A DNA stretch of 43,029 nt from a bacterium TMED88 (GTDB lineage: Bacteria > Myxococcota_A > UBA9160 > UBA4427), in contig NHEP01000038.1 of the NCBI GenBank assembly GCA_002171515.1, forward strand, positions 1 through 43,029, read 5' to 3'. Below are positions 33,918-42,222 of the stretch, piece after piece. The notes beneath the pieces were generated by a model. It ran no database searches. It saw only the letters and a program-made list of their open reading frames with translations, and was not told the DNA's origin. The position numbers and the translations under genes are program-made. The stretch's first letter is position 1. Each line of letters starts with the position of its first letter.

Positions 33918-34187
33918 TCAGATTCCCAAGTCGCTCAGCGCGTCGGCAATCCGACCCACCAATCCCGTCAAGCGGGGATGGGCGACTTCAAATCGCTCCA
34001 AGGCAGACGACAGCTGCTCCCGGAGGGATTCGGGCGGACTGTGCTCCGGCCGTTCAAGGGCCGAGCGAATTTCCGAAGCGGTTTGGCGAAGAGACTCTCG
34101 GGCCGCATCACCCACCTCGGGCGCTTGCTCAAGAACCTCGTGCAATTCATCCAGAATCGCCTTGAGGGATCGCTGATCGTGGGCCAC
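33918..34187 (-). CDS. DUF4404 family protein
   Basis: An 89-residue soluble protein, fully helical and acidic. The N-terminal LKAILDELHEVLEQAPEVGDAARESLRQT and C-terminal RFEVAHPRLTGLVGRIADALSDLGI match the DUF4404 pattern, in which the ExxHPxLaxxvxxixdaLxxlGI end is the most conserved part. The function of the family is unknown. It sits between the luciferase-like oxidoreductase gene (upstream) and the lyase gene (7 bases downstream) and is likely co-transcribed with the latter. Confidence 0.78.
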   Translation of the reverse strand: MAHDQRSLKAILDELHEVLEQAPEVGDAARESLRQTASEIRSALERPEHSPPESLREQLSSALERFEVAHPRLTGLVGRIADALSDLGI

Positions 34188-34279
34188 CTGTTGTCTCCTT
34201 TTCGAATTCCACCCTCAACAGCATCTCGGCTGGCTGCGTTGGAAGCAACCTGTCGGCCTCTCATTGAGCGGAGAACGCG

Positions 34280-35197
34280 TTAAGCCGAATCAAATAATCC
34301 GAATACTTCCTCAAAGGCCTTCATCTGGTTTCCATCAACCGACGAGGGCACGAGAACCGGTGTCCGAATGCCCGATGCGTACCAACTGTTGAGACCCTCC
34401 AAGATCTCATCTGGCGAACCAAACAAGGTGCAATCGGCGAGCCACGCATCACTCATCAAACCCGGAATTTTTTCGCGATCTCCCTCCTCGATCGCTTTTT
34501 CGATCGCCTCCATTTCCTCGACGTATCCCGCCTCTTTCCAATAGTTTCGATAATTGGGCAGCGTGACGTAGAAAGAGAGCGTCTTTCGATTCACCGACGC
34601 CGCTGCAGCCCGATCATCGGAAATGACTGTTGGAATCATGCAACCCACAAAAAAGTCTTCTCTTTGCACTGCAGAGGCGGGGAGCGCTTTGAGCGAGTCC
34701 AGCATGTGCGAGCGAGCGCCATTTGCCCAGACGATGCCGTCTCCGATTTCACCACCCAAGGCAACCATTTTCTCGCGGAGCGCCGCTAGCACGACCGGAC
34801 TTTGCTCTCCGGTGCGCGGTGTTCCACGCCAAGCCTCGACAAAAGCCCTCGTATCGGCCAGAGGGCGTCCGGCTTGCAAGCCCATCCGGCTGAGAAGGGG
34901 TGCATGGCTGACGCCAATCCCAAATCGAAAACGCCCGCCAGAGAGCTCGTGAATCAGCGCCGTCGTCGCCGCGTAGTCACTCGGGGCCCGGGTGTAGAGA
35001 TTCGCGATCGCCGTCCCAAAGGGAATCCGCTCGGTCTCCAGGGCAAGGGCCAGACAGAGTCCCAAATTGTCGCCCACACTCGCGCAATAAAGACCGGCGA
35101 AGTCCCTTCGTTCGACCTCTCGAGCCAGTTCTAAGGCCGCGCGTCGCTTGCGCGGAACGGCCGCCAAGGCGAGGGCCGGTCTCTGAATCTGTGACAT
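34280..35197 (-). CDS. LLM-class (luciferase-like, probably F420-dependent) oxidoreductase
   Basis: A TIM-barrel oxidoreductase of 305 residues using F420H2 or FMNH2. The first segment, ALELAREVERRDFAGLYCAS, then IPFGTAIANLYTRAPSDYAATTALIHELSGGRFRFGIGVSH, with GRFRFGIGVS, is characteristic of the F420-dependent LLM group. VVLAALREKMVALGGEIGDGIVWA is the usual second barrel half. The presence of NADPH:F420 oxidoreductase at 18378 favours F420 over FMN, but the distinction is not certain from sequence. The substrate is unknown. It is the first gene of a minus-strand series with DUF4404 and the lyase gene, 92 bases upstream of DUF4404. Confidence 0.85.
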   Translation of the reverse strand: MSQIQRPALALAAVPRKRRAALELAREVERRDFAGLYCASVGDNLGLCLALALETERIPFGTAIANLYTRAPSDYAATTALIHELSGGRFRFGIGVSHAPLLSRMGLQAGRPLADTRAFVEAWRGTPRTGEQSPVVLAALREKMVALGGEIGDGIVWANGARSHMLDSLKALPASAVQREDFFVGCMIPTVISDDRAAAASVNRKTLSFYVTLPNYRNYWKEAGYVEEMEAIEKAIEEGDREKIPGLMSDAWLADCTLFGSPDEILEGLNSWYASGIRTPVLVPSSVDGNQMKAFEEVFGLFDSA

Positions 35198-35630
35198 CGC
35201 GGGTCCTCCTCATGATTCCATAGACCTCCCCGGGGGATACCTGGCGAATCCCTGAAGGCCCGATCGCGCACACTAGCCAGTTTGTCCGGGTCGCTCACCT
35301 CGGCGGGATCGACCCGAGTTGCTCGCGGCGAGGTCAGCTCTGCCCAGACAGCGTGCACAGGGTCGCCCAGATCGGTTCCAGATCGCCTCCGTATGAGCAT
35401 AAAACGGCCCATTCGAGCTCTTTAGAGCGCCGATCGAGTGAGACGAATTTTGGCACGGCCATTGCTTTTATGAGGGCCGTCGGAGCAAGACAGCCGACGT
35501 GAGATCGATTCGAAATCAAAACAGAAACCCAAACTCGGAAAAACGCCTCGCCGCGGGGATGCCGGGCGCCGAGCTTAAGCGCAGCCAGCGCTTTCATACA
35601 GAAACCCTCTACCCCGTTGGAGACTGATCG
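35198..35630. other. Divergent intergenic region with the amt promoter
   Basis: A 433-base region between the luciferase-like gene (minus) and amt (plus). It holds a near-consensus sigma-54 promoter at 35450-35466 and about 165 bases of leader before amt. Upstream, near 35353, GTGCACAGGG could be a weak half-site for an NtrC-type activator, but I see no full palindrome. Short open frames on the minus strand here look like chance. Confidence 0.6.
35450..35466 (+). promoter_or_regulatory. Sigma-54 (RpoN) promoter of amt-glnK
   Basis: TTGGCACGGCCATTGCT matches the -24/-12 consensus TGGCAC-N5-TTGCW at every fixed position, with correct GG-to-GC spacing. Transcription would start about 12 bases past the GC, near 35477, giving an untranslated leader of about 155 bases before amt. 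Sigma-54 control under nitrogen limitation is the rule for amt/glnK operons in Proteobacteria. Confidence 0.88.
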
Positions 35631-37016
35631 ATGAATTCGAAGCTAGCCCTGACTGCCCTGACGGCGGCCGTTGCGCTGCCCGGCGTCGCCTTTGCCGAGG
35701 ACGGAGTAAGTCCTGGCCTTTTCACCGCCAACAATATTTGGATGATGATGGCTGCGGCCCTCGTCTTCATTATGCATCTCGGTTTCGCGATGGTTGAAAC
35801 CGGACTAACTCGCGCCAAAAACTCCGTGAACATTCTGTTCAAAAACACCTTCATTATCTGTGCGGGCATCCTCACCTATTACCTCTGCGGGTTCAATCTG
35901 ATGTATCCCGGATTTGCGGAAGGCAGCTCGGGCATTTTCGGTTTCGCAGGGTTTGGCCTCGGTGCAGGCTTCGACCCCGCTTCGAACACGCCGGCCTATG
36001 CCGATGGCGGATACACCTATTGGACTGATTTTCTCTTCCAGGCCATGTTTGCCGCGACCGCCGCCACCATCGTCTCAGGCGCCGTGGCCGAGCGAATCAA
36101 GCTGAATGCTTTCATGATCTTCTCAGCGATCTTTGTCGGGGTGGTCTACACCGTGGCTGGCTCCTGGAAGTGGGGCGGCGGATGGCTCGACGCGATGGGG
36201 TTCTACGACTTCGCTGGGTCGACTCTGGTCCACTCGGTCGGCGGATGGGGAGCCCTGATGGGAATCCTCTTCCTCGGGCCGCGCCTAGGCAAATACGGCA
36301 AGGACGGAAGCATGACGCCAATTCCGGGGAGCAGCATGCCCTCCGCGACCATCGGAGTCTTTCTTCTCTGGCTCGGATGGTTTGGCTTTAACGGAGGCTC
36401 GGTCCTATCAGGAGATCCGGCCCTCACTTCCTTTGTCCTCGTCACCACCTGCTTGGCCGCCGCAGCCGGCGGACTCGGCGCGATGGTGGCTTACTCATTC
36501 GTATCCTCGAAACCCGATCTCTCGATGGCCCTCAACGGCATTCTCGCCGGACTCGTCGGAATCACCGCCGGGGCCGATGTGATTAATCCGCTCTCGGCAA
36601 TTTTGGTCGGCGCGATCGCGGGTGGCCTCGTGGTCTTCTCGGTGATCGCTTTCGACAAGATCAAGATCGATGACCCGGTCGGAGCCACCTCTGTTCACCT
36701 GACTTGCGGCATCTGGGGAACCCTGGCGGTTGGCATCTTCTCGACCAATCCGGAGCACAGCTTCGCCACCCAGCTGATCGGCGTCGGCGCGTATGGGATC
36801 TTCACCATCGTCTGCGCCGGAGCCCTCTTTGGGATCCTCAAAGCCACGATTGGCATTCGAGTTTCCGAAGAGGAGGAGATTGAAGGGCTGGATCTCGGCG
36901 AGCACGGCATGCATGCCTATGACGTCGCTCCGAGCACGGGACCCTTCGAAGATGCTCACCTCCGAGGTGCCCCGGCCCCCATGTCGACCACGACCTTAGC
37001 GGCCACCGAAAGCTGA
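35631..37016 (+). CDS. amtB: Ammonium transporter
   Basis: Channel-like ammonium transporter of the inner membrane, 461 residues. An N-terminal signal-like sequence (LALTALTAAVALPGVAFA) precedes the 11 membrane segments. The pore twin-histidine region is visible in FAGSTLVHSVGGWGALMG and GATSVHLTCGIWGTLAVG. WLGWFGFNGGSVLSG and the early GFAMVETGLTRAKNSVNIL are also typical. The C-terminal tail after GILKATIGIRVSEEEEIEGLDLGEHG is the GlnK-contact region (the GLDxxEHG motif), here followed by an extra 30 residues of Pro/Ala-rich sequence. It is transcribed with glnK from a sigma-54 promoter. GlnK binding would close the pore when nitrogen is ample. Confidence 0.96.
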   Translation: MNSKLALTALTAAVALPGVAFAEDGVSPGLFTANNIWMMMAAALVFIMHLGFAMVETGLTRAKNSVNILFKNTFIICAGILTYYLCGFNLMYPGFAEGSSGIFGFAGFGLGAGFDPASNTPAYADGGYTYWTDFLFQAMFAATAATIVSGAVAERIKLNAFMIFSAIFVGVVYTVAGSWKWGGGWLDAMGFYDFAGSTLVHSVGGWGALMGILFLGPRLGKYGKDGSMTPIPGSSMPSATIGVFLLWLGWFGFNGGSVLSGDPALTSFVLVTTCLAAAAGGLGAMVAYSFVSSKPDLSMALNGILAGLVGITAGADVINPLSAILVGAIAGGLVVFSVIAFDKIKIDDPVGATSVHLTCGIWGTLAVGIFSTNPEHSFATQLIGVGAYGIFTIVCAGALFGILKATIGIRVSEEEEIEGLDLGEHGMHAYDVAPSTGPFEDAHLRGAPAPMSTTTLAATES

Positions 37017-37026
37017 TTCGAGAGCC

Positions 37027-37066
37027 GCCCGGGAACGCTGATTCGAGCTGGATCAGCTTCCCGGGC
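37027..37066 (+). terminator. Intercistronic hairpin between amtB and glnK
   Basis: GCCCGGGAA pairs with TTCCCGGGC and GCTGAT with ATCAGC, with a one-base bulge and a 9-base loop. It starts 11 bases after the amtB stop. With no T run it may be a processing or stabilising element or a partial terminator that sets the amtB:glnK ratio, rather than a full stop. Confidence 0.5.
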
Positions 37067-37109
37067 CTCTTCGAACCGCCTCAAGGGGAGCCGCAGAAGG
37101 AACGCCTAG

Positions 37110-37493
<384 letters not shown>

Positions 37494-37526
37494 CAATCTC
37501 GCTTAAGTCAGAAAACACTCACAACC

Positions 37527-37561
37527 AAGCGGCCGAATGGATTCACTCCGTTCGGCCGCTT
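37527..37561. terminator. Terminator after glnK, bidirectional
   Basis: A perfect 11-bp stem (AAGCGGCCGAA with TTCGGCCGCTT) and a 13-base loop lie between the convergent glnK and MDR oxidoreductase genes, 33 bases from each stop. The flanking A and T bases give short U runs in both directions. Confidence 0.8.
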
Positions 37562-37593
37562 TCACGTTCGAGCCACTCCACTCCAAGTAAGTC

Positions 37594-38568
37594 CTAAGGT
37601 TCGATTACGACCTTGCCCACCGTGCGACGCGTCGCCAGGGCAGAAAGAGCGGCGCCCGCTTCAGAGAGGGGATAACGCTTCTGAATCAGCGGGGTCAGAA
37701 GCCCTTCTTCGTATAGTCGCATCAGATCCTCGAAAATGCCGCGCACGGTTTCGGGCTCCTTCTCTCCATACACTGGCCAGTGCAAGCCCACAACCGAGAT
37801 ATTTTTCAGCATGATGCGGTTCGCTCGGATTTCGGGAATTGTTCCCCCCGCAAAACCCACCACGATCAGCCGCCCTTTCCAGGCAATGCACCGGAGCGAT
37901 CCGTCTGTTGTCTCTCCGCCGACGGAGTCATAGATGACATCCGCCCCCCGGCCCGCCGTCGCCTCAAGGACTTGGGCGACAAAGTCCTCCTGACGGTAGT
38001 CAATGAGGACGTCTGCCCCGGCCGCCCGGGCAATCTCGAGCTTCTTGGCCCCACCGGCGGTGGCGATTACCCGAGCACCGAGCGCCCGACCAATCTGGAC
38101 CGCCGCAAGGCCGACACCCCCGGCGGCGGCATGGACCAGCAACGTCTCACCCGCACGCAATCCAGCCCGATCGACCAGGGCCGCATGCGATGTTGGGTAG
38201 ACGATGGGCATGGCCGCAGCCTGTTCAAAAGGCATGGCTTCGGGGATCCGGTGCACATTCCGCCGGTCAACTGCCACGGACTCTGCAAAGGCTCCCAAAT
38301 GCGTGTACGCCATCACCCGGTCACCGGGATGGAGGTCACTGATGCCCGCGCCCACTTCGGCCACCACGCCGGCGGCTTCTCGGCCCGGAATAAAAGGAAG
38401 CGCGGGCTTCTCTTGATAACGACCTTGTAGCATCAAGACATCAGAAAAATTGCAACCGGCCGCACGGACTTCAATCAAAACCTCACCGGGCTGGACCGGA
38501 GGGGCCGGCACACTCCGCTCCACCAAGGCCTCCGGCTGTATCAATTCTTCAACAACAACGGCTCTCAT
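37594..38568 (-). CDS. NADPH:quinone oxidoreductase-type MDR enzyme
   Basis: A zinc-independent medium-chain reductase of 324 residues. The GroES-like N-terminal half has AAGCNFSDVLMLQGRYQEKPALPFIPGREAAGVV. The Rossmann half opens with GETLLVHAAAGGVGLAAVQIGRALGARVIATAGG, followed by DVLIDYRQEDF and ADVIYDSVGGE. No zinc-binding cysteines are present. The closest named types are NADPH:quinone oxidoreductases and related enoyl reductases of the Qor group; the substrate is open. The ATG at 38568 is chosen over a TTG three codons upstream. It is a single gene, convergent with glnK and divergent from the TraB-like gene. Confidence 0.88.
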   Translation of the reverse strand: MRAVVVEELIQPEALVERSVPAPPVQPGEVLIEVRAAGCNFSDVLMLQGRYQEKPALPFIPGREAAGVVAEVGAGISDLHPGDRVMAYTHLGAFAESVAVDRRNVHRIPEAMPFEQAAAMPIVYPTSHAALVDRAGLRAGETLLVHAAAGGVGLAAVQIGRALGARVIATAGGAKKLEIARAAGADVLIDYRQEDFVAQVLEATAGRGADVIYDSVGGETTDGSLRCIAWKGRLIVVGFAGGTIPEIRANRIMLKNISVVGLHWPVYGEKEPETVRGIFEDLMRLYEEGLLTPLIQKRYPLSEAGAALSALATRRTVGKVVIEP

Positions 38569-38721
38569 CTCAGACAAATACCCAGTCCTGGTAAGAAGCT
38601 CCGAAAGATAGCAGCCCGCCAGCCCGGATCGGCAGGCACGAAGACAGGAGCCCGATACACTCTTTCCGTTCGGTGCTCAAGACTCATCGGACAAACCATC
38701 GATCGAAACAAAGAGGGACCT

Positions 38722-39714
38722 ATGGGCCCAGTCCGGCCAGACATCACTCAATCCATTTGCCTTGCGCTGGGAACCTTGATGCTCTTCATGACCTTTGGCT
38801 GCCAGCATCGGAGCGCGAGGGGTGTCGCGTTATCGGACCTGAAGCCCAACGAGACAAGGCCTTTGTTTTGGCGAGTCCAGAGCGATCGAGGCGCCGATTT
38901 GTACATCCTCAGTACACCCGACGCGGGCGGACCGCCCGGAGGATGGTCTTATCCCCCGGCCATCGAGCAGGCTTTCGACAGCGCTCAAGCCCTCGTCGTC
39001 GGATTGGAGCCTGCCGCGTGGGCCGGCGATCAAACCCAGGCCCTCGTCGCGACGTACGGCACCCTCCCCCCAGGCCTGTCGCTCCGACAAGAACTGGCCG
39101 GCGACCTCTGGGCCAAACTCGAACCTCAGCTCAACAGCGCAAACCTGCCGATTGCCTACGCCGATCGAATGCAGCCCTGGCTCGTTGAGGTGATTCTTCA
39201 GGCGGAGGCCATGAGGCAACTCGGCCTTTCCTCGCGAAATGGCGTCGACGAAAGCTTCATTGCAAAAGTCGGGGATCGAAGCATCATCGGATTAGAGAGC
39301 ATCAAATTCCAGATTGCCCTACTGATTCGAATGCCCCTGGAAGTCCAGAGCGCCAGCTTGCGACACACATTGACCTCCTTCAAAAATTTCGAGGACGAGG
39401 TGCAAGCCGTCGTGCAGGCCTGGCGACGGGGAGACGAGCGATTGCTCGCTCGGCTGTTTTCGCTGGACGGAAACGCGGATCAATCCGAAAAAGCCTTTTT
39501 GGATCTCTTCACCTATCGAAGCAGCCAGAACATGGCGGAGCAACTCGGTGTCTTGCTTGAGGCCGAACAACACGAGGGAGAACGTGTCTTTGTCGTGATG
39601 GGCATTCGATTTCTCTTGGGCCAGCAAGGGATCCCAGCGCTACTCCAGAAAAAAGGCTACGCGGTCAAACGCTATTCGCCTTCGGCCCTCTTACATGCCC
39701 TTCCTGGAGGCTGA
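38722..39714 (+). CDS. TraB/GumN family lipoprotein, lacking the catalytic motifs
   Basis: A 330-residue exported protein. The signal sequence with lipobox (LGTLMLFMTFGC, Cys near residue 29) predicts a lipid anchor. The body follows the TraB/GumN layout: RPLFWRVQSDRGADLYILSTPDAGG, then a helix (PPAIEQAFDSAQALVVGLEP), NGVDESFIAKVGDRSIIGLES in the middle, and VFVVMGIRFLLGQQGIPALLQKKGY at the end. In active family members these segments read GxxH, an E, and GxGH. Here they are STPD, G and MGIR, so the putative metal ligands are gone. It is probably a pseudoenzyme or a structural relative. The carbonic anhydrase-like gene begins right after it. Confidence 0.75.
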   Translation: MGPVRPDITQSICLALGTLMLFMTFGCQHRSARGVALSDLKPNETRPLFWRVQSDRGADLYILSTPDAGGPPGGWSYPPAIEQAFDSAQALVVGLEPAAWAGDQTQALVATYGTLPPGLSLRQELAGDLWAKLEPQLNSANLPIAYADRMQPWLVEVILQAEAMRQLGLSSRNGVDESFIAKVGDRSIIGLESIKFQIALLIRMPLEVQSASLRHTLTSFKNFEDEVQAVVQAWRRGDERLLARLFSLDGNADQSEKAFLDLFTYRSSQNMAEQLGVLLEAEQHEGERVFVVMGIRFLLGQQGIPALLQKKGYAVKRYSPSALLHALPGG

Positions 39715-39715
39715 G

Positions 39716-40318
39716 ATGCAAACCATCGACGAAAGCGTGTACCTATCGCCCACCGCTCAAATCTATGGTCGAGTTCAAATCGGTGAAGGATCCTCTGTCT
39801 GGCCCAATGCGGTCATCCGATCAGAAGCGCAGCAGGTCGAGATCGGTCGGTACACGAATATCCAAGACTTCGTGATGATTCATGTGGGCTACGACGCGCC
39901 CACTCGGGTGGGCGATTTCTGCTCAATCACCCATCACGCCATCCTGCATGGCTGCACCGTGGGAGACCAGTGCCTGATTGGAATCAACGCCACCTTGATG
40001 GACGGAGCCGTAATCGGAGCTGGCTCGATCGTGGCCGGAGGAGCTTTTATCACTGAGGGCAGTGAATTCCCCGAACGGTCCATCATTGCTGGCGTTCCGG
40101 CTCGTCGTATCAAGGAGCGAGACAGCGCCCAGGCCAACCGCCTGAACGCATGGCAATACCACAGAAATGCCCAGGCCTATCGAGCCGGTGACCATCGTGC
40201 CTGGACGGGCCCAGAGTATGAACGGTGGTTGAGCCATCTTCAGGAAGAAGTAGCCCAAGACCTCGATCTCAAGCGTCTCGAAAGCCAAAAATTGAAGGCG
40301 TCACCTTCAACCCCTTAG
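39716..40318 (+). CDS. Gamma-carbonic anhydrase-like hexapeptide-repeat protein
   Basis: A left-handed beta-helix protein of 200 residues, homotrimeric in the family. Hexapeptide-type turns run from VYLSPTAQIYGRVQIGEGSSVWPNAVIRSE to about residue 140. The histidines expected to bind zinc are in NIQDFVMIHVGYD and DFCSITHHAILHGCTVGD. The final IIAGVPARRIKE is typical of this group. The helical C-terminal extension of about 60 residues (RAWTGPEYERWLSHLQEEV) is longer than usual. Whether it hydrates CO2 is uncertain, as many such proteins have no measured activity. GGAGG before 39716 supports the start, one base after the TraB-like stop; the two genes form an operon. Confidence 0.85.
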   Translation: MQTIDESVYLSPTAQIYGRVQIGEGSSVWPNAVIRSEAQQVEIGRYTNIQDFVMIHVGYDAPTRVGDFCSITHHAILHGCTVGDQCLIGINATLMDGAVIGAGSIVAGGAFITEGSEFPERSIIAGVPARRIKERDSAQANRLNAWQYHRNAQAYRAGDHRAWTGPEYERWLSHLQEEVAQDLDLKRLESQKLKASPSTP

Positions 40319-41037
40319 GTCCGCGCCGAAAGCCCGCGGAATAGCAAATCGACCCCAGCCTGGATATTGGCTCGACAGACCTCAGCGCCCACAAGGCCAT
40401 TCGCCCAAGCCAACCGTGATCCCTGCGTCAGATGAAAAATGACACGAGCCGCCTCGAGGACATCGACATCCCGGGCGAGATCTTTTCTCATCCGACCTCT
40501 TTGAAGAATTTCAAGGAGCAAGCCAATGGTCCGATCGTTCAGGGCCAGCGCCTGTCGGGCTACCCTTGCCTCTGCCTTAGTCGCGGCGCGAAGCGCGATC
40601 ATCGTTAGATCCCGATTAGCGATCAGAAGAGCATCTTGATGGTCTAAAAACGCGCGCACCCGGTCGCTGGTGGGTGCATTTCGATTATCGCTTTCGCGAA
40701 AAAGACGCCATGCTTCATCCTGAAGTACGCTCAACTCGTCGATCAGCAGCTCTTCTTTACTGCGGACATGGCGATAGATCGAACTGGCCCCCATGCCCGC
40801 TCGCTCAGCAATCGCACGCAATGTTGCGTTGTCGAATCCGCGCTCATCAAATAGTGCGCGGGCGGCTTCACGAATCCGTGCGCGACTTCGGCGGCCTCGC
40901 GCAAGCCGCCCGTCGTCTGCTCGTAGACGCGGCGGCTCTGGTGAGGGGCGGCGAGATCCAGAAGAAGATCCCGACCGACCCACGAGGCCCCCCGCCCTCG
41001 TGTCGCCCGTAGACGCCATAGCGATGGAGCTTCGCAT
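40315..41037 (-). CDS. TetR family transcriptional regulator
   Basis: A DNA-binding repressor of 240 residues. An Arg/Ser/Gly-rich N-terminal tail of about 45 residues comes first, then the TetR helix-turn-helix (RIREAARALFDERGFDNATLRAIAERAGMGASSIYRHVRSKEELL). The C-terminal ligand-binding and dimer part is helical and ends FRGLSART. The family's targets are usually divergently transcribed or distant, and no divergent gene lies close here. The stop codons of this gene and of the convergent carbonic anhydrase-like gene overlap by four bases. Ligand unknown. A second ATG six codons in (41019) is possible. Confidence 0.92.
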   Translation of the reverse strand: MRSSIAMASTGDTRAGGLVGRSGSSSGSRRPSPEPPRLRADDGRLARGRRSRARIREAARALFDERGFDNATLRAIAERAGMGASSIYRHVRSKEELLIDELSVLQDEAWRLFRESDNRNAPTSDRVRAFLDHQDALLIANRDLTMIALRAATKAEARVARQALALNDRTIGLLLEILQRGRMRKDLARDVDVLEAARVIFHLTQGSRLAWANGLVGAEVCRANIQAGVDLLFRGLSART

Positions 41038-41166
41038 AAGGTCTCACCCATTCGCCAGTCCCCACATCCGCTCTCGGCCAAGCCAACATCCCGAACCGCG
41101 ATCCTCGGGCAAAACCGGCCTTCGAATTCCGGTGTGATGTGTCCTCTTCAAAGGCCGATAAGAGTT

Positions 41167-41197
41167 GGGGGAATCAGACACCCGGTCCGATTCCCCC
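41167..41197 (-). terminator. Hairpin downstream of the acyltransferase gene, possible terminator
   Basis: A perfect 9-bp stem (GGGGGAATC with GATTCCCCC) and a 13-base loop lie about 135 bases past the acyltransferase stop and about 130 bases before the TetR start on the same strand. The intervening sequence (41038-41331) shows no gene. Confidence 0.45.
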
Positions 41198-41331
41198 TTC
41201 CGCCGCACCCCTTCCCAGAACCACGGCGGCTGCCCTCAGCTTAAACCGCCGCCTCGGAAAAAGGTCAGAATTCAGCCCAAACCCCACTCGCGGCCCCGGG
41301 GGAGCCTGGCCGATCGCTGCGAACAAGCCTC

Positions 41332-42222
41332 TCACAGAAGGCTCGATGGATCTTCCAAGCGCTCCCGAATTCCCCCCATGGTGATCGCGGCATATAGACC
41401 ATCTGCGACACGCTCGTCATAGCTGTACTTGACCTCGACGGTCCGGGTTCCGTCGGGTTGTTCGTGAATACGACCGAGCGTCGCAAAAATACTGCACGTC
41501 CCGTATTCCCATAGATGGTGGTAAGCCGCATCCAGCCCAACCGAACCCAGGTTGGCGACGAAAACGGATGAAAACATGGGGTCTGACTCAATCATGGCTC
41601 GAGGGAGCAGCCCCCAACGGTCCCCGAGGCGGAGAAGATTCATCCCCAGCCGAAGCAAGCCGCTTGGAAGACGCAGCGCGAGCCCGACCTCCTTATCCGC
41701 CGTACTCTGCCGTCCAGCACGGCGGCCGAGCAACTCTGCGTGCAGGGCATCAACCATTTCGCGCAAGCCCTCGGATCGCTCGAATGCTCGCTTCACGGTC
41801 AGCACCGGGGCACCGTCAATCAGTTCCTGCTTGGCGCTAAACGTGATCCAAGCGCCGCGGCGCTGCCAAATCCTCCCCCCCGCGACAAAGCGATTGACCC
41901 ACGGGCGTTCGTGCAAGGCGATGGACAAGCTCCTCAAAAAAAGATGAAAGAGAGTCATCGGCTGATCGGATTGACGAGATGCATTCTGTGCATCGAGAAA
42001 AGCCAGCGCGGCATCCACTTGGATTTCAGTGCTGTAGTAAACGAGTGAGGCGTTCCGACGCGGAGACAAGAACGGCATAAAGCGACGAGTTTTCGAGAGG
42101 TCGCTGATTCGGTCCCCGTCCGATCGATGACCCAGCATGAGTCCACCCGCTTCCGCCCAGACATCAGAGCGCCTTCTAGAGAGTGACAGCTTCACCGTTT
42201 TGCGAAACCACCCGAGATCCAA
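41332..42222 (-). CDS. E2-like acyltransferase (2-oxoacid dehydrogenase catalytic-domain fold), altered active site
   Basis: A 296-residue protein with the CoA-dependent acyltransferase fold of 2-oxoacid dehydrogenase E2 catalytic domains, without lipoyl or subunit-binding domains. Visible family segments: ALAFLDAQNASRQSDQPMTLFHLFLRSLSIALHERPWVNRFVAGGRIWQR, FSSVFVANLGSVGLDAAYHHLWEYGTCSIFATLGRIHE, and near the end YSYDERVADGLYAAITMGG. In E2 and chloramphenicol acetyltransferase this last motif is HxxxDG with a catalytic His; here the His is Glu. The start is not certain: TTG at 42222 directly abuts the GNAT stop, with no clear ribosome-binding site, and a GTG nine codons later is possible. It is probably coupled to the GNAT gene. 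Confidence 0.7.
   Translation of the reverse strand: MDLGWFRKTVKLSLSRRRSDVWAEAGGLMLGHRSDGDRISDLSKTRRFMPFLSPRRNASLVYYSTEIQVDAALAFLDAQNASRQSDQPMTLFHLFLRSLSIALHERPWVNRFVAGGRIWQRRGAWITFSAKQELIDGAPVLTVKRAFERSEGLREMVDALHAELLGRRAGRQSTADKEVGLALRLPSGLLRLGMNLLRLGDRWGLLPRAMIESDPMFSSVFVANLGSVGLDAAYHHLWEYGTCSIFATLGRIHEQPDGTRTVEVKYSYDERVADGLYAAITMGGIRERLEDPSSLL

Noticed and set aside
35334-35597. Possible small minus-strand gene (87 codons) in the amt upstream region
   Set aside because: It overlaps the sigma-54 promoter and leader of amt, has no ribosome-binding site and has no recognisable domain.
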